A stretch of 64,000 nucleotides of DNA, from NCBI GenBank assembly GCA_021325515.1, contig JAJPHC010000031.1, forward strand, positions 1 to 64,000, in the 5' to 3' direction. Made by a program: the position numbers and the translations under genes. Below, piece by piece: positions 7,657 through 14,874 of the stretch (position 1 is the first letter of the stretch; each line of letters begins with the position of its first letter). The notes beneath the pieces were generated by a model. That model was not told where the DNA came from. It saw only the letters and a list, made by a program, of their open reading frames with translations, and did not search any database. Source of the DNA: Acidobacteriota bacterium (GTDB lineage: Bacteria > Acidobacteriota > Thermoanaerobaculia > Gp7-AA8).

Positions 7657-8253
7657 TCATGCGGCGCGGGTGCGCTTCGCCATGAGGACGGCTGCCGCCT
7701 TTCCGAGGGCGAGCCATTCGAGCAGCAGGATCAGCGTGTTGATTCGAACCTGCGGCACTGCGTGCGTCGCGTCGAGGCGGGCGTCGAGCACGAAGAGAAC
7801 CGGAGGGACCTTGCTCGTAGGTGCCAGCGCATGTTGCTCGACGGGCACGAACAGCGCCGAGATCGCGAGTAGCGCGGCGCAAGCCAGGAGTGCAGCGCGG
7901 CGATTGCGCGGCAGCTCCCTTGCGGCGGCGAATGTGGCGATGGCCATCATCGCGAACGCAGCGGCCGCGAACACTCCGAAGCGCGGACTCAGACGAAGCA
8001 GGCACCACGCGTAGGAGGCGGTAAACAGCATGCCGGCGATCCGCCACAGGATGCCGGGCCGCCGGCGCACCAAGCCGTAGGCAGCACCTGCCAGAAACCC
8101 GAGCGGCGCCAGCACCAGGAAAGCAAAGAGTGGGGCGTCATTCGAGTGAGGCCACCAGAGAAGCGCACCGATGAACCCCAGGACCAGGGTCGCGGCTCCG
8201 GCGGCGAAGGCAAAAGGGAGGATGGTCGTGGCTGGGGAGAGTGGACGAGTCAT
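7657..8253 (-). CDS. Multi-spanning membrane protein of unknown function
   Basis: A 198-residue protein with about six predicted hydrophobic helices and short Arg-rich cytoplasmic loops (LVRRRPG, RELPRNRRAA). No catalytic or transport signature was recognised. It lies just upstream, on the same strand, of the membrane protein-TetR-glycosidase unit, with a 52-bp gap, so co-transcription is possible. Ala/Leu-rich composition and normal codon use support a real gene. Confidence 0.65.
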   Translation of the reverse strand: MTRPLSPATTILPFAFAAGAATLVLGFIGALLWWPHSNDAPLFAFLVLAPLGFLAGAAYGLVRRRPGILWRIAGMLFTASYAWCLLRLSPRFGVFAAAAFAMMAIATFAAARELPRNRRAALLACAALLAISALFVPVEQHALAPTSKVPPVLFVLDARLDATHAVPQVRINTLILLLEWLALGKAAAVLMAKRTRAA

Positions 8254-8295
8254 TGTGAATGTTTGAGGTTGGGCGAACCTTCAGACACCTTCTGA

Positions 8296-9453
8296 TCACC
8301 GTGATTCATTCGCGATGCGCTGAAACGCGCGGAACGTGTCGGTCCGGTCCCGATGGCGGATCGCTTGTTCGACTTTGGAATCGAACTCAGGACCGTCCGT
8401 CGGTTTCGCATCAACGTAGAGAAAGAAACACCGCGTCTGAAATGCGGTCATCGACTCGAAACCGTGCGTTGCCGCGTAACGAGCCATCGCATCCAGCCAC
8501 TTCGCATCAAGTGCTTCGAATCCCTTGTAACCAAAGCCGAGTGCCGACTCCGACTCCATCGACTTCCCATGCTCGTGCCTGGTACCGGGAAGAATGAAAT
8601 GCGGGCGCCACGTCTCCTCGATGTAGATCGGCTTCTTCGCGCTGTGCGCCACGGCCGCCATGTGGTCCATTCGCTCGATCGCTGCTGCGTCGCTCACATA
8701 GTTGTCGGCTGTCAGGAATTGCAGCACGGGGATCCTGGAGAATTCCTCGAAGAACGGAGTCTCCCGTGCGCTGGTGCCGGCGAAGCAGCCCGCACCGATG
8801 CGCGTCCTGGGCGAAGCGCGGCGAACAACGGAGGCCGTGGCTTCGATGAAGGCGCGCCACTGCTCGGGACGCGTCTCGATGTGCATGCGCGCTGACATGG
8901 TCGTCGGCTCGTGAACGAGAACGAATTCATCGGGCTGAAGACGAGAAGCCCACGATTCGTAGCGGCTGATCGCTTCTTTCTGATATTGCTCGAAGGTGGT
9001 GATCCCGCCGCGGGAAGGTTCGGTTGCCTCCGGGTTGATGGCGACCTTGAGGCCGAGCTTTCTGATGTGATTCACAAGAGCGGTGTACTTCGCCTCGACC
9101 TGAGCCTCGTCCCGTGCTGTAACGAGCGGATTGATCTCGATCCGTTGCGCTCCCGCCTCTTTCAATGCGTCTGCGTAAGCGAGAAGCACGTCATCAGGGA
9201 CGCGCGCAATGGTCGAGCCATGAGCAAGGATCAAATTGCAGCCGAGGACGATGGGCTTCCTGGGCAGCCGCGCATCGGCCGCGTCGATCCGCGCAATGTC
9301 GGCTTCCGTCTTCGACAGATACTCCGCGAGGCCGGGCTGTTCGGAGTCGCCGGCCGCTTCGCGATTGCGTGGGCGCCGCTCGGTTCGAGATGCGGCCGAC
9401 GCAAGGGTGATCAGAAGCAGAGAAGCGGCAAAAAGACGGAGTAGCGTTCTCAT
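8296..9453 (-). CDS. Secreted TIM-barrel glycosidase-like protein
   Basis: A 385-residue protein with an N-terminal signal peptide (LFAASLLLITLASA). The barrel-like order of motifs suggests a retaining glycosidase: FVLVHEPTT supplies a candidate acid/base Glu near strand 4, and KPIYIEETWRPHF a candidate nucleophile near strand 7. LGCNLILAHGST and the regularly spaced strands support a TIM barrel. The normal NEP motif is replaced by HEP, so catalysis is not certain. It does not look closely related to the other glycosidase at 5.2-6.7 kb. Substrate unknown. Confidence 0.58.
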   Translation of the reverse strand: MRTLLRLFAASLLLITLASAASRTERRPRNREAAGDSEQPGLAEYLSKTEADIARIDAADARLPRKPIVLGCNLILAHGSTIARVPDDVLLAYADALKEAGAQRIEINPLVTARDEAQVEAKYTALVNHIRKLGLKVAINPEATEPSRGGITTFEQYQKEAISRYESWASRLQPDEFVLVHEPTTMSARMHIETRPEQWRAFIEATASVVRRASPRTRIGAGCFAGTSARETPFFEEFSRIPVLQFLTADNYVSDAAAIERMDHMAAVAHSAKKPIYIEETWRPHFILPGTRHEHGKSMESESALGFGYKGFEALDAKWLDAMARYAATHGFESMTAFQTRCFFLYVDAKPTDGPEFDSKVEQAIRHRDRTDTFRAFQRIANESR

Positions 9454-9604
9454 GACTCTCGAAGCAGGAAGCGCGAATGGAATGCTCGAACAATCGAGTG
9501 AGAGATCGATCTCAGTCTCCGTCCGCGCCCGGTGCCGTGTAAAGGACTTGTTGGAAACAACGGCTGGAACTCGCTCGAGGCCGGCGACAACCGCTCATGC
9601 TCAC

Positions 9605-10102
9605 TCATGGTGCAGGATGCAGAGCAACGTGGACCGAGTCAGGGAACTGTCTGTAAGCTGCGCCCGTCTTTGAATCGACGAGGAATGGCGCTGCGGCGCC
9701 TGCGGCGAAGCCGATTTTGAACGACGCGTCCGCGGCGTCGTGGGCGCCCTGACTATCGCCGAGGACGAACGGAATTGCAGCGACGAGTCCCGTTGCCGCT
9801 CCCAATACGATCGCCGGAAGGGCGTTTGCGTAAAGCGCGCGACTCCGGTCGCGCCGCAGCACGATGTGTGCGCTTTCGTAACCATCCTTGTGGAGCGTGA
9901 TCGTGCAGCCGTCCGCGTTGCGCCGCACGCTTACGATCGCTGGTGTGCGGGCGCTGCCGCCGCGGCCCGCGCCGCACTGTGCAAGCTCGATGTCGGCGCC
10001 GCTCGGCTCCGATGTAACCGGAATCTTCTGAAATCGTCCATGGGTCACCGTCGCGCAGCCCGTCAGGTACTGAAGGATCAGGATTGCTGCAAGCCGTTTC
10101 AT
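9605..10102 (-). CDS. Lipoprotein with PEGA-like domain
   Basis: A 165-residue lipoprotein with lipobox LTGC at about residues 12-15. The following VTSEPSGADIEL ... ITLHKDGYE pattern is typical of PEGA-like beta domains found in envelope proteins. A glycine/alanine-rich hydrophobic stretch (AIVLGAATGLVAAIPFVLGD) follows and may be a membrane hairpin. The ATG at 10102 has a good Shine-Dalgarno (GGAGGC) that touches the palindromic operator shared with the divergent TetR gene, so the lipoprotein is a likely target of that regulator. Function in the envelope is unknown. Confidence 0.68.
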   Translation of the reverse strand: MKRLAAILILQYLTGCATVTHGRFQKIPVTSEPSGADIELAQCGAGRGGSARTPAIVSVRRNADGCTITLHKDGYESAHIVLRRDRSRALYANALPAIVLGAATGLVAAIPFVLGDSQGAHDAADASFKIGFAAGAAAPFLVDSKTGAAYRQFPDSVHVALHPAP

Positions 10103-10110
10103 GTGCGCCT

Positions 10111-10128
10111 CCATACCGTACGGTATGG
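10111..10128. promoter_or_regulatory. Perfect 18-bp palindrome, candidate TetR operator
   Basis: CCATACCGTACGGTATGG is a perfect palindrome in the 47-bp gap between the divergent lipoprotein and TetR-family genes. A partial echo (AGTACCGGGCAGTATGG) overlaps the TetR start. Size, symmetry and position match operators bound by TetR dimers, so the regulator probably represses itself and the lipoprotein gene. Binding is inferred. Confidence 0.65.
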
Positions 10129-10149
10129 AATAGTACAGTACCGGGCAGT

Positions 10150-10737
10150 ATGGAGAACTCGAAATCTTCACCCGACACGCGTCGCAGCGCATTCGACTGG
10201 GAGGAGGCGGCGCTCAGGGCGCTTGCCTCGGGCGGAGTACACGCCGTCTCGATTCCGCAGCTCGCCCGGGAGCTGGGAGTCACGAAGGGGAGCTTCTACT
10301 GGCACTTCACCAGCTTCGAAGAGCTGCTAGAACGGTCGCTTAGACGATGGGAGGAGCGCGATCGTGACGCGCTGAAAAGGCTCGGGGCCGTTGCCGATCC
10401 ACGTGCGCGGCTCGAGGCTCTGTTTCGTGAAGCGGTCGACGCGCCGCAGGCCCATGGGCTCTACATTGCTCTGTCCGGTTCTGCGGTGCCACGAGTATCA
10501 GCCGCGATTCGCCGGGTCTCCCAGAAGCGCGTGGCGTTTCTCGTGGGCGCCTACCAGGAGCTTGGGTTCTCCGGTGGTGATGCTCGTCGCCGTGCGTTGC
10601 TCGTTTACAGCGCGTATATCGGACTACTGCACTTGCGGCACGAAGGCTCCGCAATGCGGACCGCGGCTGCGCTTGATGAGTACGTCGCGCATGCGGCGGA
10701 ATCGCTCATTCCGAAGAGGCGTTCGCGAAGGAGCTGA
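10150..10737 (+). CDS. TetR-family transcriptional regulator
   Basis: A 195-residue repressor. The HTH (about 15-60) reads AALRALASGGVHAVSIPQLA then GVTKGSFYWHFTSFEELL, the standard TetR recognition-helix pattern. The C-terminal domain carries no recognisable ligand signature. The ATG at 10150 has no obvious Shine-Dalgarno and lies 21 bp past a perfect palindrome, suggesting autoregulation and possibly a very short leader. Its neighbour across the operator is the PEGA-like lipoprotein. Confidence 0.87.
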   Translation: MENSKSSPDTRRSAFDWEEAALRALASGGVHAVSIPQLARELGVTKGSFYWHFTSFEELLERSLRRWEERDRDALKRLGAVADPRARLEALFREAVDAPQAHGLYIALSGSAVPRVSAAIRRVSQKRVAFLVGAYQELGFSGGDARRRALLVYSAYIGLLHLRHEGSAMRTAAALDEYVAHAAESLIPKRRSRRS

Positions 10738-10839
10738 TCGCCGCAGTTGCAAGTCACTGAGACGTCGACGAGATTTCGTTGACCGCCCATGGCGGAGCAG
10801 GGATAAGAAACGGATAGCGGATTTCGATTCTCAGGGCAC

Positions 10840-10914
10840 TGGCTGGGGAGGGTGGATTCGAACCACCGAATGTCGGCTCCAAAGACCGATGCCTTACCAC
10901 TTGGCGACTCCCCA
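10840..10914 (-). tRNA. tRNA-Gln (anticodon TTG)
   Basis: A complete 75-nt cloverleaf on the minus strand, with acceptor TGGGGAG/CTCCCCA, D-arm with GCCAAGTGGTAAGGC, anticodon stem TCGGT/GCCGA around the loop CTTTGGA (anticodon TTG), T-arm GGTTCGAATCC and encoded CCA. The sequence matches the usual bacterial glutamine tRNA pattern. Confidence 0.96.
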
Positions 10915-10952
10915 TCATGGTTGTGCGTTGCTCTACAAAACAGCGGCGGCTG

Positions 10953-11429
10953 CTATTCCTTTTCCCGGGCGATGGCGCCTACCTTCGCCTTCGTCGCGCG
11001 GAGGTAATCAGCGGGTGACAGGATCAACTGTGCACCTCGCATTCCTGCCGAGATCGAGATGATATCGAACAGCTCGATCGTTTCATCGGCGAAGACGGGA
11101 TAGTCCTTCTTCGCAGCCAGCGCGGTGACGCCGCCGCGAATGTATCCCGTCAGTGGCTGCACTTCCTTCAGCGCCACGGTGTCGATCTTCTTGTCGCCGG
11201 AGAGTTGCGCGAGCGCTTTCAGATCGAGCTGCTGATCGCCGGGGACGACCGCGAAACAGACGCCATGCCGGTCGCCGCGCGCAACGAGAGTCTTGAACAC
11301 CTGCTCCGGCGGCAGTCCGACTTTTTTCGCGACGCTCTCCGCGGCGAGATCATCCGGATCGACCTCGTACTCGCGCACCTCGTAGCGGATGCCGAGGGAG
11401 TCGAGGAGGCGGGCGGCGTTGGTCTTCAT
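10953..11429 (-). CDS. ybaK: YbaK/EbsC-type aminoacyl-tRNA deacylase
   Basis: A 158-residue trans-editing enzyme that hydrolyses mischarged tRNA (Cys-tRNA(Pro) in the best known members). Family features visible: an N-terminal Y-E-V-R-E-Y strand, [21 protein letters not shown], the conserved lysine strand FKTLVARGD, the [16 protein letters not shown] segment and the late [15 protein letters not shown] plus [17 protein letters not shown] block. Start taken at 11429 because this Met begins the conserved fold. Located between tRNA-Gln and the S53 peptidase, with no operon partner. Confidence 0.88.
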   Translation of the reverse strand: MKTNAARLLDSLGIRYEVREYEVDPDDLAAESVAKKVGLPPEQVFKTLVARGDRHGVCFAVVPGDQQLDLKALAQLSGDKKIDTVALKEVQPLTGYIRGGVTALAAKKDYPVFADETIELFDIISISAGMRGAQLILSPADYLRATKAKVGAIAREKE

Positions 11430-11458
11430 TCGTGCGGTAGCATAAGCGCGATCCAATC

Positions 11459-13036
11459 ATGAAGCCGCTTCCCGGAAGCCATAAGGAGCCGGCGGACAAC
11501 GCGCGGCCGGCGGGCGATGTCGATCCCGAGCACGTCGTCAGCGTGACCGTGATCCTTCGCCCGAAGGAGAGTCTCGACCTCGATGCGCAGAGAGGGCGTC
11601 TGACGCGGCAGCAGTTCGCGGAGATGCATGGCGCGGATTCGGGCGACGTGGCGCGTGTCGAAGAGTGGGCCGCCTCGCATCATCTCAGCGTTGCAGAAGT
11701 GAATCTCGGTGCGCGCTCGGTCGTTTTGCGCGGCCGTGCCGCGGATCTGCAGCAGGCGTTCGGCGTCGAGTTGAAGTTGTACGAGACCGCGAAGCAGGAG
11801 CTCTTTCGCGGCCGCAGCGGTCCGGTGATGATCCCCGAGGAATTGGAAGGGATCATCGAGTCGGTGTTCGGCCTCGATGACCGGCCGGTTGCGAAGCCGC
11901 ATCTGCGCCGCGTTGCCGAACCGAAGCTGCTGGTTCGCCGGCAGGTGGCGGGACGTGTCCACAAGTCGCTCAGCGTCCGCGAGGTCGCATCGATGTATCG
12001 CTTCCCGAAGAAGCTCGATGGCCGGGGGCAGTGCATTGCGATCATCGAGCTTGGAGGCGGATATCGGAAGAGCGACATCGACGCCTATTGCAAGTCGATC
12101 GGCATCGCGCCGCCGGCGATCACCGCGGTCGGTGTCGGCGATTCGCGGAATCATCCGGGACGCGACGAGGCATCGGATGGCGAAGTCACGCTCGATATCG
12201 AAGTCGCTCTTGCGGTCGCGCCGAAGGCGAAGATCGTCGTCTACTTCACATCGAATACGAATGCCGGCTTTCTCAACGCGGTCAATGCGGCCATTCATGA
12301 TGATGTCCGCAATCCGTCGATCGTCTCGATCAGTTGGGGCGGCGCGGAGCCGACGTGGACGGATGCCTCGCGCCGCAGCTTCGATGCCGCGTTTCAGGCC
12401 GCGGCGTCGATGGGCGTGACCGTGCTGGCAGCGGCGGGCGACGACGGCTCATCCGACGGAGTCGAGGATGGCAGGCCGCACGTCGATTTTCCGGCGTCGA
12501 GCCCGCATGTGCTTGCGTGCGGCGGGACGCGGCTCACTGCGAGGTCGGAGACCGTCTGGAACAACGGGCCGAAGGGCGAGGGCGCGGGAGGGGGAGGCGT
12601 CAGCGATTACTTCGCACGGCCGGCGTATCAGTCGAGGGTCCGCGTGCCGAAGTCGCCGAAAGGGATCGACGGTCGAGGTGTGCCCGATGTGTGCGGCAAT
12701 GCGGATCCGATGACGGGCTACCGGGTGATCTTCGAAGGAAAGCCGGTGGTGATCGGAGGGACGAGCGCGGTGGCGCCGCTGCTCGCCGGTCTGGTCGCGC
12801 TGCTGAATCAGGCGCGAAAGAGGAAGCGGCTGCCGACGCTCGGATTCATCAATCCCGACCTCTACAAGCGCCGCGACATCTGCCGCGAGGTGACGCGCAA
12901 GAACAACGACTACACCGGCAAGCTCGGCGTCTACAACGCCGGCCGTGGCTGGAACCCCTGCGCCGGCCTCGGCAGCGTCCTCGCGCACAAATGGTTAAGT
13001 TGGTTTTCGGGGGTCACACCTGGAAAATCAACTTAA
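11459..13036 (+). CDS. S53-family (sedolisin/kumamolisin) serine-carboxyl peptidase
   Basis: A 525-residue proenzyme. The N-terminal 170 residues form the pro-kumamolisin activation domain (VSVTVILRPKES to KPHLRR). The catalytic domain shows the Glu242-x-x-x-Asp246 pair (EVTLDIE), the oxyanion Asp in AAAGDDGSSDG (about 325-335) and the nucleophile Ser436 in GGTSAVAPL; a late Asp/Gly-rich region is consistent with the calcium site. No signal peptide is seen, which is common for bacterial members. The natural protein probably ended near GSVLAHKW. The final residues (LSWFSGVTPGKST) and the stop come from the 94-bp palindrome that begins at 12994. Confidence 0.9.
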   Translation: MKPLPGSHKEPADNARPAGDVDPEHVVSVTVILRPKESLDLDAQRGRLTRQQFAEMHGADSGDVARVEEWAASHHLSVAEVNLGARSVVLRGRAADLQQAFGVELKLYETAKQELFRGRSGPVMIPEELEGIIESVFGLDDRPVAKPHLRRVAEPKLLVRRQVAGRVHKSLSVREVASMYRFPKKLDGRGQCIAIIELGGGYRKSDIDAYCKSIGIAPPAITAVGVGDSRNHPGRDEASDGEVTLDIEVALAVAPKAKIVVYFTSNTNAGFLNAVNAAIHDDVRNPSIVSISWGGAEPTWTDASRRSFDAAFQAAASMGVTVLAAAGDDGSSDGVEDGRPHVDFPASSPHVLACGGTRLTARSETVWNNGPKGEGAGGGGVSDYFARPAYQSRVRVPKSPKGIDGRGVPDVCGNADPMTGYRVIFEGKPVVIGGTSAVAPLLAGLVALLNQARKRKRLPTLGFINPDLYKRRDICREVTRKNNDYTGKLGVYNAGRGWNPCAGLGSVLAHKWLSWFSGVTPGKST

Positions 13037-13087
13037 CGAGCTCGTTAAGTTGATTTTCCAGGTGTGACCCCCGAAAACCAACTTAAC
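12994..13087. repeat. Perfect 94-bp palindrome (head-to-head repeat dimer)
   Basis: Left arm 12994-13040 and right arm 13041-13087 are exact reverse complements with no spacer. Each 47-nt arm is itself an imperfect hairpin: GTTAAGTTGGTTTTC, a GGGGGTCACACCTG centre, and GAAAATCAACTTAAC with one mismatch. This is the layout of a REP/BIME dimer. The palindrome contains the stop codons of both convergent genes (TAA at 13034-13036, and TAA read leftward at 13085-13083). Confidence 0.95.
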
Positions 13088-14042
13088 GGAGGAGTTGGCG
13101 GCGGTGGTTGATTCGGTCGGTGGCGCCCCAGGAGTATTTGTACTCTTCGGCGCCGCGGAGGAAGTCGAAGGAGGTGGCTCCTTCGTTCACGGCGCTTTCG
13201 ACGGCGTGCGCCACGATGAGGCTGCCGAGGCTGAGGCGATCGAGGGTGGGGTCGTAGCCGCTCAGGTAGTAGTAGACGGTTCCCTGATGCGCGAATCCGT
13301 AGAACACCGCGACGATCCTGCCATTCATCTTCATCGCGTACATGCGCAGCGCACCCGCGGCGAGAAATCCTCGCGCGGCTTCGCGATGGAACGACTGCGT
13401 CACGTCATCGGCAAGCACGCCCGGCAATCCGCGCCGCTGCCAGCGCGCCGCGTGCAACTCGAAGAGTGCGGCGAGCTGCTCATCGAGCGTCTCCGGCGCC
13501 GCACTCTCATACGTCACGGTCGCTTCACGCGCAGCGAGGCGCCTGTAGTAACGGAGCTTTTTCCGTGCATGCGCCGACAGCAGCCCGGAGAGCTCCTCGC
13601 CGGCGTTCTCGATCGACAGCACCGGGCACGGCTCCATCTCCTCCCGATACTCGTTCCACCCTTCGGGCAGTGATGCCGTAAGGACTGCCGACGAAGGGCG
13701 GAGTTGCTGCAGGTCCCACATCTGGCAGGAGACATCCGCCAGCGTCGCGATCAACGAGGTCGCATCGCCATCCATCGTGAGCACGTCGAGGTAATCGCTG
13801 ATCCCGGTGCCGAGGAACATGCCGAGCGATTCTCCCGAATCCTCGTCGCGCAGGACGTAGAGCGGCGCGAGCGCATTCGCTGAACTGACGATGGCGAGCT
13901 CGCCTCCCGATCCGAAGTGCTTCCACCAGGGAAGCAGCCATTGCGGAGACTGAAAGGGCGTCGCGCCCGGCGCGTTGCGCCACAGCGATTCCCATTGTGG
14001 AAGGAGTGATTCGAGGCCCTCGAGCGTGGTCACGAGTTGCAT
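13083..14042 (-). CDS. BioF2/GNAT-fold acyltransferase-like protein
   Basis: A 319-residue cytoplasmic protein of the Acetyltransf_6 (BioF2, CelD-like) type. Visible features: TPFQSPQWLLPWWKHFG near the N-terminus (the typical FQSP.W...WW opening), a middle LSAHARKKLRYYRRLA basic helix, and the C-terminal fold with RIVAVFYGFAHQGTVYYYLSGYDP and FDFLRGAEEYKYSWG. Relatives occur in polysaccharide and peptidoglycan-related clusters and transfer acyl or aminoacyl groups, but the substrate here is unknown. The stop codon is supplied by the edge of the 94-bp palindrome. Convergent with the S53 peptidase. Confidence 0.78.
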   Translation of the reverse strand: MQLVTTLEGLESLLPQWESLWRNAPGATPFQSPQWLLPWWKHFGSGGELAIVSSANALAPLYVLRDEDSGESLGMFLGTGISDYLDVLTMDGDATSLIATLADVSCQMWDLQQLRPSSAVLTASLPEGWNEYREEMEPCPVLSIENAGEELSGLLSAHARKKLRYYRRLAAREATVTYESAAPETLDEQLAALFELHAARWQRRGLPGVLADDVTQSFHREAARGFLAAGALRMYAMKMNGRIVAVFYGFAHQGTVYYYLSGYDPTLDRLSLGSLIVAHAVESAVNEGATSFDFLRGAEEYKYSWGATDRINHRRQLLR

Positions 14043-14071
14043 GCGGCGCGGATTGTAAAGAACAATCAGCC

Positions 14072-14842
14072 ATGCGCAGAGCCTGGCTGGTACTTTTTCT
14101 CGTCCTCGCTCACTCTGCGACAGCCACTCCTGCTGCGGAACCCTTCCGCGTCATCGCGAACATCTACTCCATCGGCGTCTCCGATGCGACCGTCTTTCTG
14201 ATCGCGACGCCGAAAGGGCTCGTGCTGCTGAATACCGGTGCCGCGGGTGAAGAGGCGAAGATCCGCGCCAACATCAAGAAGCTCGGATTCGACCTCGGAG
14301 ATGTGAAGATCATCCTCGTGTCGCAGGCTGACGCCGCGCACGTCGGCAATCTCTATTCATTCCGCCGCGAGACCGGAGCTCGCCTCATGGTGTCGGACGC
14401 CGATGCCCGGCTGCTGATCCATCCTGTCGAGAAGTTTCCGGCGCCGGTGATCGATCAGACGATCGCGGACGGCGATCACGTGGCGATCGGCGGCCTGATC
14501 TTCACGGCTCACGTGACGCCCGGCTCGACGCCCGGCTGCACGACATGGACGACGACGGTCCGCTGGGAGCGGAAGCCGTTCGCCGTCGTCTTCGCATGCG
14601 ATCCAACGCTTCCCGCCGCGCTGAAACTCGGCGAGGACTCACGGGCAACTTACCGGCATACGTTCGAGGTCTTTCGCACGATGCAGCCCGATGTGTTTCT
14701 CGCCGCGCGCGGAAGTCTCTTCGATTTCGAGGGGAAGGCCGCGAAGCGCACGGAGAAGGGAACGAATCCATTCGTCGACCGCGACGGATGGAAGAAGTTC
14801 GTCGACGAAACGGAAGCACGGTTCAACGCGTCGCAGAAGTAG
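14072..14842 (+). CDS. Secreted subclass B3 metallo-beta-lactamase-fold protein lacking zinc ligands
   Basis: A 256-residue protein with a signal peptide (LVLFLVLAHSATA). Order of elements follows subclass B3 MBL proteins: FRVIANIYSIGVSDATVFLI, LLNTGA, VGNLYSFRRETGARLMVS, FTAHVTPGSTPGCTTWT. The zinc motif H-x-H-x-D-H is replaced by S-Q-A-D-A-A-H, the next His (TPGHTPG) is Ser, and the last (PHPGASNW-like) is AARGSLF. A dinuclear zinc site therefore cannot form. It may be a pseudoenzyme with a binding role. The reading frame is intact, so it is not a decaying pseudogene. It is followed on the same strand by the diguanylate cyclase, 32 bp away. Confidence 0.75.
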   Translation: MRRAWLVLFLVLAHSATATPAAEPFRVIANIYSIGVSDATVFLIATPKGLVLLNTGAAGEEAKIRANIKKLGFDLGDVKIILVSQADAAHVGNLYSFRRETGARLMVSDADARLLIHPVEKFPAPVIDQTIADGDHVAIGGLIFTAHVTPGSTPGCTTWTTTVRWERKPFAVVFACDPTLPAALKLGEDSRATYRHTFEVFRTMQPDVFLAARGSLFDFEGKAAKRTEKGTNPFVDRDGWKKFVDETEARFNASQK

Positions 14843-14874
14843 CTGTCATCCTTGCGTTACCATCGGGACATCCA

